From positions 1 to 64,000 of the forward strand of contig JADJYK010000025.1 of NCBI GenBank assembly GCA_016719815.1: 64,000 nucleotides of DNA, in the 5' to 3' direction. The first letter of the stretch is position 1. Each line of letters begins with the position of its first letter. Position numbers and translations under genes: made by a program. Under the pieces are notes generated by a model. The model searched no databases, was not told the DNA's origin, and was given only the letters and a program-made list of their open reading frames with translations. Shown in pieces: positions 47,537 through 57,656 of the stretch. Source of the DNA: Chitinophagaceae bacterium (GTDB taxonomy: Bacteria; Bacteroidota; Bacteroidia; Chitinophagales; Chitinophagaceae).

Positions 47537-48184
47537 TTATTTTGTTCGTTTAAAAGTTATTTCCATTGATTTAATTTCCTTTCCGTCGTGGGTAATATAC
47601 TGTTCCATTATCTGTGTATTATCATCCACAATTTTCATTGTTTCTCTGAAATCAATAAGTTGCTTGGATTCCGGGTCTGTCATTTTACCTTTTAGATTTA
47701 TTGTTTTGTTGGCTTCATCCCACGGACCTTCACAGTACATCAAGCCACTGCCAAAATTATCATACCAGGTACTCCAGAACACCCCACGATGATTATCATA
47801 CCCGGTTTGGCTTACTCCATTAAAAGGCATTCCATCCCACGACCCCGTATGAGTGCTTAGCTGAATAAGCCCGTTGTTTATCATCTTATTAACAGCCTTT
47901 GATTGCATTGTTGAAGGTGGTGCTTCGGGAGCCATCCAGAATTTGATGTCAGAAGACCAGTTACCATCCCAGCTTGCCATCATTTTATGCATGGCGCCGG
48001 GTGTGCCATAGGCCATCATATTCTGCATTTTTGTAGCGGAATCAAGCACGGGAGCAACTTCTTTTTTCACTTCATCAGCAGACGATATTTCTGATTGAGT
48101 TTTTCCTTCATCCGTTTTTTTCTCATTGTTACAGGCTGCCAGCAGAATTGCGGCAGCGCAGAAGGTTAATAGTTTTTGTTTCAT
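47537..48184 (-). CDS. DUF1579 lipoprotein
   Basis: 215 residues with lipoprotein signal FCAAAILLAAC-NN and an acidic linker. The DUF1579 part starts around residue 70 (MMASWDGNWSSDIKFWMAPEAPP) and ends with EQYITHDGKEIKSMEITFKR. A lipocalin-like fold is likely; ligand unknown. Confidence 0.85.
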   Translation of the reverse strand: MKQKLLTFCAAAILLAACNNEKKTDEGKTQSEISSADEVKKEVAPVLDSATKMQNMMAYGTPGAMHKMMASWDGNWSSDIKFWMAPEAPPSTMQSKAVNKMINNGLIQLSTHTGSWDGMPFNGVSQTGYDNHRGVFWSTWYDNFGSGLMYCEGPWDEANKTINLKGKMTDPESKQLIDFRETMKIVDDNTQIMEQYITHDGKEIKSMEITFKRTK

Positions 48185-48271
48185 GTGTCTTTGTTTTGTT
48201 AGGTTTAAGATACAAAATCCTATAAGTCCTGCAAGGAATTCGCAAACTCTTTTATAGGTGGAAAAATGAAG

Positions 48272-48649
48272 CTATCCTAACTGGCTGACTTTTATCTGCA
48301 TAACGGTGGCAATGCTGGTGGCTCTTTCCTTGGCAAGAAAAGCAATTTCGCCTTCAAAATTTTCATCCACCGATTCTTTAAAATAGCGGAGCCATATTTC
48401 AAAGTGATGTTTTTGTAATGGCGATTTCATGTGCAGGTCAAGATGCGGCTGCATGGCGTTTTTTCGATAGGTATCAGACTGAAACAAAATTGCATCCCAA
48501 AAATCAACCAGCACGGGCAAATGGTGCTTCAGGTCTATCTGTGCCACATCGGTAAAAATAAAATTGATGTTATCATCACCTAGCAGTTTTTCATAAAACT
48601 TAGTAACAAGCAATAATAAATCGTTCCTGTTTTCAATATCCCTTGCCAT
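48272..48649 (-). CDS. Group III truncated haemoglobin
   Basis: 125 residues, 2-on-2 globin. FYEKLLGDDNINFIFTDV at the start and KHHFEIWLRYFKESVDENF carrying the proximal His on helix F fit group III. Such globins handle O2, NO or peroxide chemistry. Monocistronic, between an outer-membrane protein gene and a lipoprotein gene. Confidence 0.92.
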   Translation of the reverse strand: MARDIENRNDLLLLVTKFYEKLLGDDNINFIFTDVAQIDLKHHLPVLVDFWDAILFQSDTYRKNAMQPHLDLHMKSPLQKHHFEIWLRYFKESVDENFEGEIAFLAKERATSIATVMQIKVSQLG

Positions 48650-48685
48650 ATTTTTTTGGCTAAATTACAATGGTTGACGGCTGAA

Positions 48686-49531
48686 TCACTTCTTTTCTTC
48701 GAACCTGATGCGATAAGCCGCACTCAGTTTAATAAAAAACCCATCGCCCCAGTTATTGTTAGTATGGTATTTTCTTCTTTCAGAACCGGTTCGCAATTTT
48801 CTCATAATACCATAGCCGGGTTCAAACGTAATGCAAATATTTTTAGACGGATACAAATCCAGATAAGAAGACAACTGGTTATCATCAATTCTCAGAAAGT
48901 TGCCATTTCGAAGCCGATAGCTATTTGTCAAGGCCCTGAAGGTGATGCCGCCATAAAAAGATTTGCTGAATTTATGCTCCCAGGTAAACCGGCCGGGCAG
49001 CAATCCAAAGAAATAATTCTTTTCGTTCATTCGCCAGTCTGCACCCAGCAGCGGCATTAAGAATAATCCAAAAAAATCTTCGTTTACATAAACGCCAAAC
49101 CGGAATTTCTTTCCTTCCGCTTTTTCATAGCTCAAAAAAACCGCACCACCTGCCTGAAATGTTTTTTTAACGAAAAGCTGTTCGCCGTTGGTTCTTACCA
49201 TTGCATTTAGAGCAAGAGTCCACTTGGGATTATTGAGTGGCATTAACAGACCAACCGGCATTACCAGGCTTTTTACTCCCGGTAATACATTATTGACCGA
49301 GGCTGAATCAAATTGCCAATTCTCAAAATATGGACTGAGCAACAAGTAGCCTTTATGTGTTTTTACCGGAAGATCACTACCTGCCCAGAAGTGAGTAAAT
49401 GGTGTAGCCCTGTTGCTATGCTGAGAAGGAAATGCGTAAGTATGTCTCACCTGAACCGGCTCAACGTAAGGTTGCGGCAGAATAATTTTTCCGGGAAATA
49501 ATGAAACAAAAAACAGAAATATTTGCTTCAT
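48686..49531 (-). CDS. Outer membrane beta-barrel protein (DUF6268-like)
   Basis: 281 residues from ATG 49531 (MKQIFLFFVSLFPGKIILPQ). Alternating strands and aromatic belts: FRFGVYVNEDFFGLFLMPLLGADWRMNEKNYFFGLLPGR-type segments, then EHKFSKSFYGGITFRALTNSYRL and a C-terminal FIKLSAAYRIRFE. DUF6268 is a likely match from pattern only. No known substrate. Confidence 0.6.
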   Translation of the reverse strand: MKQIFLFFVSLFPGKIILPQPYVEPVQVRHTYAFPSQHSNRATPFTHFWAGSDLPVKTHKGYLLLSPYFENWQFDSASVNNVLPGVKSLVMPVGLLMPLNNPKWTLALNAMVRTNGEQLFVKKTFQAGGAVFLSYEKAEGKKFRFGVYVNEDFFGLFLMPLLGADWRMNEKNYFFGLLPGRFTWEHKFSKSFYGGITFRALTNSYRLRNGNFLRIDDNQLSSYLDLYPSKNICITFEPGYGIMRKLRTGSERRKYHTNNNWGDGFFIKLSAAYRIRFEEKK

Positions 49532-49669
49532 TACATTAGCAATTTGTATAAAAGGTAGCACAAACAGGAGGCAGAGAGTATGATATTTGTCATTGGAACG
49601 GCCACAGCCCGGTCTGTACCTTTATATATAACAGTTTTCTGTAACCACCAGACCATTAAATCTTATTTC

Positions 49670-50590
49670 ATGTTCAGAGTTTCTGTCTTTATTATGCTTC
49701 TGTTTTTCTCCTGCAATGTGCCTAATCAGCATTTATCATACAATACCAACACAAAACCTCTCTATGATTTTGACACCGAGCCCCAGAAAATTTTGTTTAT
49801 CAACGGTTGTGATATTGCATCAAAACACTTCAGAGACAACAAAGAGGCGCTTTTTACAGATCTGGTAAAGACACTGATGAACTGGGCAATTGATAATATT
49901 CGCAGCAAAACAAAGATTACTGCTGAAATAATTCCGGACACTTTAAACATTTCAAAAAATGCTGACAGCGCCGTTAACAGTTTGCTTGAAAAATTTAATG
50001 CAACCCATGCCATTGTGATTTCTTCATTCGATACTTATTTCAGTCAGACCCATGTAGAAGTAACGAAAAGCTATGAAGGTAAAAAGAACCGTGAAGCTTT
50101 TTATGATATTGTTTCAGACATCGGGTACATGCTTTACGCAAAAGACACCCTGCTTAGAAAAGACAAAAAAATGTTACGCCGTTTTCATTCTTCAAGATCT
50201 GTACTCAGCGGTTTGCTTGCTGCTGGCCCCAACGTTGTGGTTCAAAGGAAGGATGCTGAACAAATTGCGATGGATAATATACATAAGTATATCAGCTATT
50301 ATTTCCCGGCTGAAATGAGGCGAAACCGGGTTCTTTTCTGTGGCAAAGGCTTTGAACAGGTAAAAGCTGCCATTGAAAAATCGGATTTTGAAGCCGCATT
50401 AACCGAGAGTTTGAGAAATACAACAAATAAAAAAAGTAAACATGTTGCAATGGCTTATTATAATTGTGCTGTCCTGTTTGAAAAAAAGAACCAGCAAGAT
50501 GAGGCTATTATTAACCTGCGAAAATCCTTATCCATTTACCAGCTTGATGCTGCAGCATTGATGATGCATGACTTTGAAATGAATAATTGA
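49670..50590 (+). CDS. Lipoprotein with a TPR-like end (DUF6340-like)
   Basis: 306 residues from ATG 49670 (MFRVSVFIMLLFFSC-NV); the frame open to 49580 adds a poor lead. Contains ATHAIVISSFDTYFSQ near residue 110 and a C-terminal TPR-like section (AMAYYNCAVLFEKKNQQDEAIINLRKSL). The layout resembles Bacteroidota DUF6340 lipoproteins. Function unknown. Confidence 0.6.
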   Translation: MFRVSVFIMLLFFSCNVPNQHLSYNTNTKPLYDFDTEPQKILFINGCDIASKHFRDNKEALFTDLVKTLMNWAIDNIRSKTKITAEIIPDTLNISKNADSAVNSLLEKFNATHAIVISSFDTYFSQTHVEVTKSYEGKKNREAFYDIVSDIGYMLYAKDTLLRKDKKMLRRFHSSRSVLSGLLAAGPNVVVQRKDAEQIAMDNIHKYISYYFPAEMRRNRVLFCGKGFEQVKAAIEKSDFEAALTESLRNTTNKKSKHVAMAYYNCAVLFEKKNQQDEAIINLRKSLSIYQLDAAALMMHDFEMNN

Positions 50591-50688
50591 CCGAATCATC
50601 ATTTTTCTGTCTCCATACCAATATTTTGTTCTCTCCAGCGTTAAACCATGCAGCCCCAATCCTGTCCAAACAAACCAATTTCAGAACC

Positions 50689-51774
50689 ATGAAGAATCCC
50701 GTATTGCTATCTTTTTTCGTTTTACTGCTTTTATTATCCTGTGCAAAAGATGATAATCCCGATAATCCGCCTGTACCTGAAACAATATATTTTCCACCTG
50801 TAAGTGGAACAGAATGGCAGGGCACAACCCCGGCCTCACTGGGCTGGAATGAAACCGCACTCAGCAACCTTTATATTTATCTGCAACAGAAAAACACAAA
50901 GGCATTTATCATACTTAAAAATGGAAAAATTGCAGCGGAAAAATATTTCGGCACTTTTACCGCCGATAGCAACTGGTACTGGGCTTCGGCCGGAAAAACA
51001 ATGACGGGGATGCTGGTAGGCGTTGCGCAACAGGAGGGTTTGCTGGACATCAACAAAAAAACCTCTCAGTACATCGGCACAGGATGGACTTCATTACCAT
51101 TGGCAAAAGAAAACCTGATAACCGTAAAACATCAGCTCACCATGACCTCCGGTCTTGATGATGGTGTGCCAGATGATTTCTGTACTACGCCAGCTTGTCT
51201 TGTTTATAAAGCTGATGCGGGTACCAGATGGGCATATCATAATGCTCCTTACACTTTATTGGATAAGGTGGTTGAGAATGCCACAGGAATGACATACAAT
51301 AATTATTTTCAGCAGAAAATACGAAATAAAATTGGTATGAACGGCCTATGGCTGCCTTCAGGTTACAACAACATTTACTACAGCACACCCCGCAGTATGG
51401 CTAGGTTTGGATTGCTTTTGCTGAATAAAGGCAAATGGGATCAAACAACTATTTTGAGTGACACCAACTACTTCAATACCCAGGTCAGTACATCGCAAAA
51501 CCTGAACCTTTCATACGGCTACCTTACCTGGTTGAACGGAAAGGCGAGTCACATGCTGCCTCAGTCACAACTTGTTTTCAGTGGAGGTATTGCACCCAAT
51601 GCGCCGGCAGATATGTATGCAGCAATGGGAAAAAACGAGCAGCGAATATATGTGGTGCCGTCGCAACAGGTTGTTGTAATTCGCATGGGTGACCCGGCTG
51701 GCACCCCACATTTGGCGGTATCAGGTTTTGATAACGAAGTGTGGGGATATCTGAAGCCTGTTATTGGTTATTAA
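50689..51774 (+). CDS. Serine hydrolase (class C beta-lactamase fold) lipoprotein
   Basis: 361 residues from ATG 50689 (LLLLLSC-AKDD lipobox). SxxK motif in WASAGKTMTGML (near residue 103) and YxN in WAYHNAPYTLLDK (near 185); a KTG-like third motif is not clear. Penicillin-binding-protein-like or esterase activity on the periplasmic side is likely. Substrate unknown. Confidence 0.88.
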   Translation: MKNPVLLSFFVLLLLLSCAKDDNPDNPPVPETIYFPPVSGTEWQGTTPASLGWNETALSNLYIYLQQKNTKAFIILKNGKIAAEKYFGTFTADSNWYWASAGKTMTGMLVGVAQQEGLLDINKKTSQYIGTGWTSLPLAKENLITVKHQLTMTSGLDDGVPDDFCTTPACLVYKADAGTRWAYHNAPYTLLDKVVENATGMTYNNYFQQKIRNKIGMNGLWLPSGYNNIYYSTPRSMARFGLLLLNKGKWDQTTILSDTNYFNTQVSTSQNLNLSYGYLTWLNGKASHMLPQSQLVFSGGIAPNAPADMYAAMGKNEQRIYVVPSQQVVVIRMGDPAGTPHLAVSGFDNEVWGYLKPVIGY

Positions 51775-51802
51775 ACAGGCCGTCGGGCGGTTACTACTTT
51801 TT

Positions 51803-52630
51803 TTATTTCTGAGTTAGTGCAGCTGCTATAGCGGCAGCATGTTTTTCATGCAGCACCTGGTGTCCAGAAGCGATGATTTCAACGATGCAGTTATTTTCTA
51901 TCCCCCTGCTGAATTTTTCTCCCACCGATGAACGTATAATGCGATCATGTTTGCCGTAAAACAATATTGTGGCTGTTTTATTTTTATCAATTGCCTTTTT
52001 AATAACTGGCAAATATGGTTTTATATGCCGGAGAGATGTCCACCGTTTGAACAACAGCGACCTTGCTTCTTTGTCACCAATGTAAAAGCGGACAAATTTA
52101 AATATGCTGGCATTAACCAGCTTCAGTTTATTAAACAACTTCAGCATAGTAAAAAACCAGGCCGGATGCTTCATGGTAACGGCAAACAGTTTATTTCCTA
52201 ACCATATTTGTGTGGCAAGCCAGTACCAGAAATTCACTTTTAGCCCATCTGGGGCAAGCAATACCATTTTTTTTACTTTTTCAGGCATTGACTGATAAAG
52301 GCTAAGAGCCATCCGGCCGCCAAGGCTAAAGCCCAGAACGGTAATTGAAGATTGATGATTCGGGAAAAGGGACGGAATATTTAAAAGGTGAATCACTATC
52401 TTTTCAAGGTCTTCCGGGTCAAAGTTCTGTTTGTCATTCCATTTTGTGGCACCATGATGCGGCAAATCAAATGCTATAAAAGTGAACCTGTCCCCGGCAT
52501 GTTTCTCCAAAAAACTAAAAGCAATGGCACTTTCTCCATAACCATGAAAACATAGAACCAGCTCCGGGCCTTTGCCAAATATTTTGTAAGCCAATACCGA
52601 TTGCCCGTATGAAACATGATGTTCTGTCAT
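51803..52630 (-). CDS. Alpha/beta hydrolase
   Basis: 275 residues. Nucleophile elbow VLGFSLGGRMAL, acid in FYGKHDRII and His in IASGHQVLHEKH form the triad; LVLCFHGYGES gives the oxyanion loop. Divergent from the MarR gene, whose operator is 53 bases upstream of this start, so shared control is possible. Substrate unknown. Confidence 0.9.
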   Translation of the reverse strand: MTEHHVSYGQSVLAYKIFGKGPELVLCFHGYGESAIAFSFLEKHAGDRFTFIAFDLPHHGATKWNDKQNFDPEDLEKIVIHLLNIPSLFPNHQSSITVLGFSLGGRMALSLYQSMPEKVKKMVLLAPDGLKVNFWYWLATQIWLGNKLFAVTMKHPAWFFTMLKLFNKLKLVNASIFKFVRFYIGDKEARSLLFKRWTSLRHIKPYLPVIKKAIDKNKTATILFYGKHDRIIRSSVGEKFSRGIENNCIVEIIASGHQVLHEKHAAAIAAALTQK

Positions 52631-52673
52631 GAAAGAAAATGAGAAAATTATTTCAGATAATCCAAATATATAC

Positions 52674-52681
52674 TATTTTTG
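52674..52681 (+). promoter_or_regulatory. -7 element for the MarR gene
   Basis: TATTTTTG, 21 bases upstream of the ATG at 52703 and immediately before the operator palindrome. Confidence 0.55.
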
Positions 52682-52682
52682 A

Positions 52683-52702
52683 ATAGTTGCACAAACAACT
52701 AT
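52683..52702. promoter_or_regulatory. MarR operator candidate
   Basis: ATAGTTG-CACAAA-CAACTAT is a perfect 7-base inverted repeat with a 6-base centre, abutting the MarR ATG and overlapping the predicted transcription start. Size and position fit an autoregulatory MarR-dimer site. Confidence 0.6.
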
Positions 52703-53155
52703 ATGTCAAACAACCAATTTAAGAAGGGAGAGCTCTATAGCTTTATCACCGGTAAAGCGTCAACGGCTATTGCCCGCCGGCTGCAAAAGAAATTCAATAC
52801 TTCCGGACTTCATCTCACCATAGAACAATGGAGTGTTTTATACCATTTGTGGAAGCAAGACGGTATCAGCCAACAGGAGCTTTGCAATGCAACTTATCGA
52901 GATAAACCCAGCATCACACGGCTGGTTGATAATCTGGAAAAGCTAACCCTTGTTAAAAGAGTGGCATCAGAAACAGACCGGCGGATTAACCGGATATACC
53001 TAACAAAACAAGGCCAAAAACTGGAAGAAGAAACAATGCTGCTGGCAGATGAAACACTGAATGAGGCATTATTATCTGTTCCTGCTGACAAAGTTGATGT
53101 GTGTAAGGAAGTGCTGCAGATAGTCTATGATAACCTGGTAAACAGTAACGAATGA
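52703..53155 (+). CDS. MarR family transcriptional regulator
   Basis: 150 residues from ATG 52703. Winged helix with GISQQELCNATYRDKPSITRLVDNLEKLTLVKRVASETDRRINRIYLTKQG, the standard recognition helix and wing, flanked by dimerisation helices. Probably represses itself through the palindrome at its start, and perhaps the acyl-CoA dehydrogenase gene 51 bases downstream and the divergent hydrolase. The inducer is unknown; a fatty acyl or aromatic CoA ester is a guess from context. Confidence 0.92.
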   Translation: MSNNQFKKGELYSFITGKASTAIARRLQKKFNTSGLHLTIEQWSVLYHLWKQDGISQQELCNATYRDKPSITRLVDNLEKLTLVKRVASETDRRINRIYLTKQGQKLEEETMLLADETLNEALLSVPADKVDVCKEVLQIVYDNLVNSNE

Positions 53156-53206
53156 TTTCCTTCGGCATAATAAAACCAAAAACTTCATAATCTTTAAACG
53201 TATAAT

Positions 53207-54990
53207 ATGTCAACAGCAACAAAAACTGTAAAAGGCGGAGAATGGCTGATTAAGCAATCGCTGCCCGCAGAAACATTTACTCCCGAAGAATTCAATGAAG
53301 AGCAAGTGATGATAAGGGACATGTGTAACCAGTTTCTCGACAGCGAAATTTACCCAAACCTGGAAAGAATTGACAACCTGGAACCCGGACTGATGAAGTC
53401 CCTTGTTGAAAAAGCCGGAGAACAGGGTTTACTGGCAACCTCCTTCCCTGAAGAATATGGCGGATTAGGAAAAGACTTTGTCACATCTACAATCATTAAT
53501 GAGTACCTGGGTGCCGGACATTCCTTCTCGGTTGCAATTGCCGCACATACCGGTATCGGCACATTGCCAATTTTATACTTTGGCACTCCGGAGCAAAAAG
53601 CAAAATACATCCCCAAACTAATAACAGGTGAGTGGGCCGGTGCATACGGATTAACAGAGCCCAACAGCGGAAGCGACGCACTGAGCGCAAAACTACTGCC
53701 AAATTAAGCGATGATGGAAAGTATTATTTACTCAACGGACAAAAGTGCTGGATAACAAATGGTGGTTTTGCGCATGTATATACTGTGTTTGCAAAAGTTG
53801 ATGGAGACAAGTTTACCGGCTTTATTGTAGAAAGAGGAACAGAAGGCTTTACACAAGGACCTGAGGAAAATAAAATGGGAATCAAGGGATCTTCTACGGT
53901 TCAATTATATTTCCAGGATTGCAAAGTGCCTGTTGAAAATGTTTTGGGGGAAATAGGCAAAGGCCACAGAATTGCATTTAACATTCTCAATATTGGCCGC
54001 CTGAAACTTTGTGCAGCAGCTATTGGTGGCGCCCGTATGGCATTGAACCTTTCAGTTGAATACGCCAAAACAAGGGAACAGTTTAAACAGCCCATTTCAA
54101 ATTTTGGCGCTATCAAACATAAATTAGCCGAAATGGCCATCCGGCTTTTTGTGGCCGAGTCATCTCTGTACAGAACAGCAAAATGGATAGATGAAAAAGA
54201 GCATGAACTGCTTGCAGAAGGCAAGTCATTTGCCGAAGCATTGCTGGGTGGTGCCGAAGAATATGCTATTGAATGTGCGGCGCTAAAAGTTTATGGCAGT
54301 GAAGTACTCGATTATATTGTAGATGAAGGAGTGCAGATACATGGCGGAAATGGCTACAGTGCTGAATACAACATTTCAAGAGCCTACCGTGACAGCCGCA
54401 TTAACCGGATTTATGAAGGAACCAACGAAATCAACCGCCTGCTTACACTGGATATGACACTCAAAAGAGCAATGGGCGGCCGACTTGACCTGATGGGTCC
54501 GGCCATGGCGGTACAAAAAGAACTGATGAGTATTCCTGACTTTGGAGCAGAAGAAGAACAACTATTTTCAAAAGAGCTGAAACTGGTTGCCAACCTGAAA
54601 AAAGCTATCCTGATGACGGCAGGAGCTGCCGTGCAAAAGCTGATGATGAAGATTGAAAATGAGCAGGAAGTACTGATGAACATTGCCGATATGGCAATAG
54701 AAACCTTTAATGCCGAAAGTGTGCTGCTGCGGGTAATGAAGATTGTGGAGCAAAAAGGAGAAGCCGCATCTGGTTACCAGCTTGATATTATGCGCACTTA
54801 CCTGTACGATGCTGCCGACAAGGTAAATAAATCCGGGAAAGACGCTGTTAATGCATTTGCCGAAGGTGACGAACAACGTATGATACTGATGGGACTCAAA
54901 CGGTTTACAAAAGCCGAACCCCTTAACAGTAAAGATGCCCGCAGAAGATTAGCTGATAAAATGGTAGGCGAAGGGAAATACTGTTTTTAG
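53207..54990 (+). CDS. Acyl-CoA dehydrogenase (frameshifted)
   Basis: About 594 residues. FAD-dependent first step of beta-oxidation. N-terminal frame (53207-53707): FPEEYGGLGKDFVT and AGAYGLTEPNSGSDA (FAD/substrate loop). A one-base loss near 53690 passes into 53632-54990: YLLNGQKCWITNGGFAHVYTVFAKV, RIAFNILNIGRLKLCAAAIGGAR and a catalytic Glu region in GNGYSAEYNISRAYRDSRINRIYEGTNEINRL. The extra roughly 180-residue C-terminal domain places it in the VLCAD/ACAD9-like class. Its stop overlaps the converging gene by 4 bases. Confidence 0.93.
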
Positions 54991-55769
54991 TTCCAATGTT
55001 CTTTTTCAAAATCAAGCATGGCTGTCCTGAAAGGGGTGGCCATTTTTGGTGCGTTGGTATAAATCATTTGCAGCTCTTTCCGGGTTACTTTCAGTTCGTT
55101 TAGTTTATGAACTCTTTTGCTTTCAAATACAATACCTGCCGTGAGTAATAATGATGAAAAGACAGTGCATAAATAATAAATAAGGAATGTATCATCCACA
55201 TACTGCTCATTAACCACACCATTTACAACATGCACTTTGAAAACATAATACATCAGGTATAAAAGCCCATAACATCCATAGGCAAATACCAGTGCTGCTG
55301 CAATCATTGCCTTCCCTGTTGCTTTTCCATGGCGGATTGCCAGCTTTCCATGCTTCGCAAAAAATCTCATACTGTAAAACAATGTTAGCAGAATACCTGG
55401 CGCAAGAATAACAGAAATGGCGTTGCTGTTAAACCCTTTTATCACAATCACCAGTGCTTCAAACGTTACAAAAGCAATGATCAGCCAGCGGGTACGTCTG
55501 TAAAAACGGATTGATGAACTGTAATAAAGGAAAAAATAGAGCATCAGTGGTGCATCAAGCAGGTTATTGGCAAGACCCCAATACAACAACACATCATGGC
55601 TTACCCCGATGATTTGTAGTGTCAGCAGGTTATATACCACAACTGATACATAATAAACAAAAAGTGCCAGAAAGCTTTTGTGCCTGGTTAATTTTAACGC
55701 TGTTATGAAAAAAACCGGCAGAAAAAGCGAAATGGTGGAGGCAACGCCGATTGTAAAGGTCCAATTCAT
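54987..55769 (-). CDS. Integral membrane protein of unknown function
   Basis: 260 residues with about seven helices (starting at about residues 5, 35, 67, 97, 120, 150 and 195). Between the last helix and the end lies a charged tail (SKRVHKLNELKVTRKELQMIYTN). No family is recognised. Monocistronic; the stop overlaps the converging acyl-CoA dehydrogenase stop. Confidence 0.65.
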   Translation of the reverse strand: MNWTFTIGVASTISLFLPVFFITALKLTRHKSFLALFVYYVSVVVYNLLTLQIIGVSHDVLLYWGLANNLLDAPLMLYFFLYYSSSIRFYRRTRWLIIAFVTFEALVIVIKGFNSNAISVILAPGILLTLFYSMRFFAKHGKLAIRHGKATGKAMIAAALVFAYGCYGLLYLMYYVFKVHVVNGVVNEQYVDDTFLIYYLCTVFSSLLLTAGIVFESKRVHKLNELKVTRKELQMIYTNAPKMATPFRTAMLDFEKEHWN

Positions 55770-55954
55770 ATAATTCTTTTTTTCTTAGGATTTGGATGGC
55801 TGCTTATTCAGTAAAAGCTTATGCAATATTAACGCACTGTTTTCGGGCATATTCTTTTCAACTATTCGTATCTATAAAAATTCAGTAAAAGCGAAGGAAA
55901 ATAATCGTAACTCTACGGAAAGGCCAATAAGTGCTTTTGCAGTACCTTGGCGAA

Positions 55955-57123
55955 ATGATACGAATAACTATTTTCATTCTGGCCCTTTTATATGTCATGC
56001 TATCGCCTCTCAGGAGCAGATAATCACAGGGAAAACAACAGGCAATAACCCATACCTGGAATACGGCCTTGGTGCCGACAGGCTGGGTGGAGCCAAAATG
56101 ACTTTTCTGGATACCGGGGTCGTATTAAAGGTTACAGACAGCACCCTGATGAACTATAAAGTACAGCTCTCTGTAAATCATTTTGCATATTTACCCAAAG
56201 TAAATTTTGTAAAAGACAGTACAATACAAATTAAGAAATACTACCTGGCTGGCAGCATGCTCATAAATGGTGATGACTGCCACGATTTTGTCGCTGTTTC
56301 ACTGGATGAGAGACTACCTTACCGCAGCATTCAGCAAATAAGCCCGTCCCGGATAGTAGTCGATATTTTTGGGGCAACCAGTAATACAAACTGGATAACC
56401 CAGCGAACTTCTGCCAAAGAAATAAAAAATATTTACTACGAACAGATTGAGGATGATGTATACAGGGTTATCATCGAACTGAAAAATCAGCAACATTGGG
56501 GCTATAGTATTTTTTATGAAGGAAAAAGGCTTGTTATAAAAGTGAAACTTCAGCCGGCAGAACTTTATCTGAAAAAACTGAAGGTTGCCATTGATGCCGG
56601 CCATGGCGGAGACAACACCGGAGCCATCGGCAAAATAACAGGAATGAAAGAAAAAGACTATAACCTGCTGATTGCCCAGGAACTCGAAAAAGAGCTTAAA
56701 AAAAGCCATGCCGCTGTATTTATGACCCGGACTAAAGACACCTCTCTAACCATGACCGGACGGCTGGAAATGATAAAACAGGCTGAGCCGGATTTTCTCA
56801 TCAGCATACACCTTAACTCCTCATCAAAAGACAGCATAAATGGTGTAAGCACTTATTACCGCTATATCGGGTTCCGTCCGCTTTCACAACATATCCAGCA
56901 AAATATGCTCGACCTGGGCTTGGGTGATTTCGGTAATGTGGGAGGCTTCAATTTCTCACTGAGCGGCCCTACAGAATATCCCAACTGCCTTGTGGAAGTG
57001 GCTTTTCTTAGTAATGCCGAGGATGAAAAAAAGATACTCGACCCGGAGTTCAGAAAAGATGTGGCTGCCAAAATTGTTGAAGGCATTAAAGACTGGCTTA
57101 AAGCCTGCAGGGAAGCTGATTAA
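55955..57123 (+). CDS. N-acetylmuramoyl-L-alanine amidase (signal peptide frameshifted)
   Basis: About 389 residues. Signal peptide MIRITIFILALLYVMLSPLR starts at 55955; a one-base shift leads into the main frame near SQEQIITGKTTGNNPYL. An AMIN-like N-terminal domain (residues about 80-190, SPSRIVVDIFGAT) precedes an Amidase_3 zinc domain: KVAIDAGHGGDNTGAIG (His), KEKDYNLLIAQELEKEL (Glu), DFLISIHLNSS (His) and CLVEVAFLSNAEDE (catalytic Glu). AmiC-type septal or lytic role. The frame is open back to 55792, but that lead is not signal-like. 55770-55954 holds only upstream sequence. Confidence 0.9.
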
Positions 57124-57517
57124 TCTTCCGGCGGAAAAGGCTCGCCCCTGTGGCAGGTTTTGCAGGTTATGGTGGTCAGGTATTCCGGCCTTTCCTTTTT
57201 GTCAAAATAAAAATGGTTTTTATTGATTTCTATTGTCATCCGCATCATTTCCCGGGCATTTTCTTTCATCGGTTCTGCGTCTGAAACAAAATCAAGACTG
57301 TCTGTAAAGATTTTGTTTTTACATGGCAGAAAGAACAACTCACACCCAATGCCTTATTGTACGATTGCATGATGCTGTCCAGCCGGGCATCGCTGATGTC
57401 CTGGGGTAATACTTTCAGATTCCGGGGTGTTAGCCTGGGGGCTTTTGCTGCCGCAACGCCAAAAACTACAAAAGCTGCACAGGCCAGTAAGGTTAATATG
57501 GTTTTGTTTTTGAACAT
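57120..57517 (-). pseudogene. Dihaem c-type cytochrome (CytoC_RC-like), frameshifted
   Basis: About 132 residues. Signal peptide (LTLLACAAFVVFGVAAA-K), then RNLKVLPQDISDARLDSIMQ, GVSCSFCHVK (first haem), and after a one-base shift near 57325, DAEPMKENAREMMRMTIEINKNHF and TITCKTCHRGEPFPPED (second haem). This layout is typical of small Bacteroidota cytochromes related to the reaction-centre cytochrome family. Stop overlaps the converging amidase stop by 4 bases. Confidence 0.88.
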
Positions 57518-57607
57518 ATTTTAGTTGACGGGGTTCCCGATGATTTAGTGGCAAAAATGGTGATTTTGTTTTTGAAAACAGAACTTGTTCAACCAAAGCA
57601 GTAAATA

Positions 57608-57637
57608 TTTGTTACTAACGTATTTACTCTACTTTTG
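57608..57637 (+). promoter_or_regulatory. Promoter of the AhpD-like gene
   Basis: TTTG (57608-57611), an 18-base spacer, TACTTTTG (57630-57637), 19 bases before the ATG. Confidence 0.6.
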
Positions 57638-57656
57638 GCCCTAAAAACACAACAGC

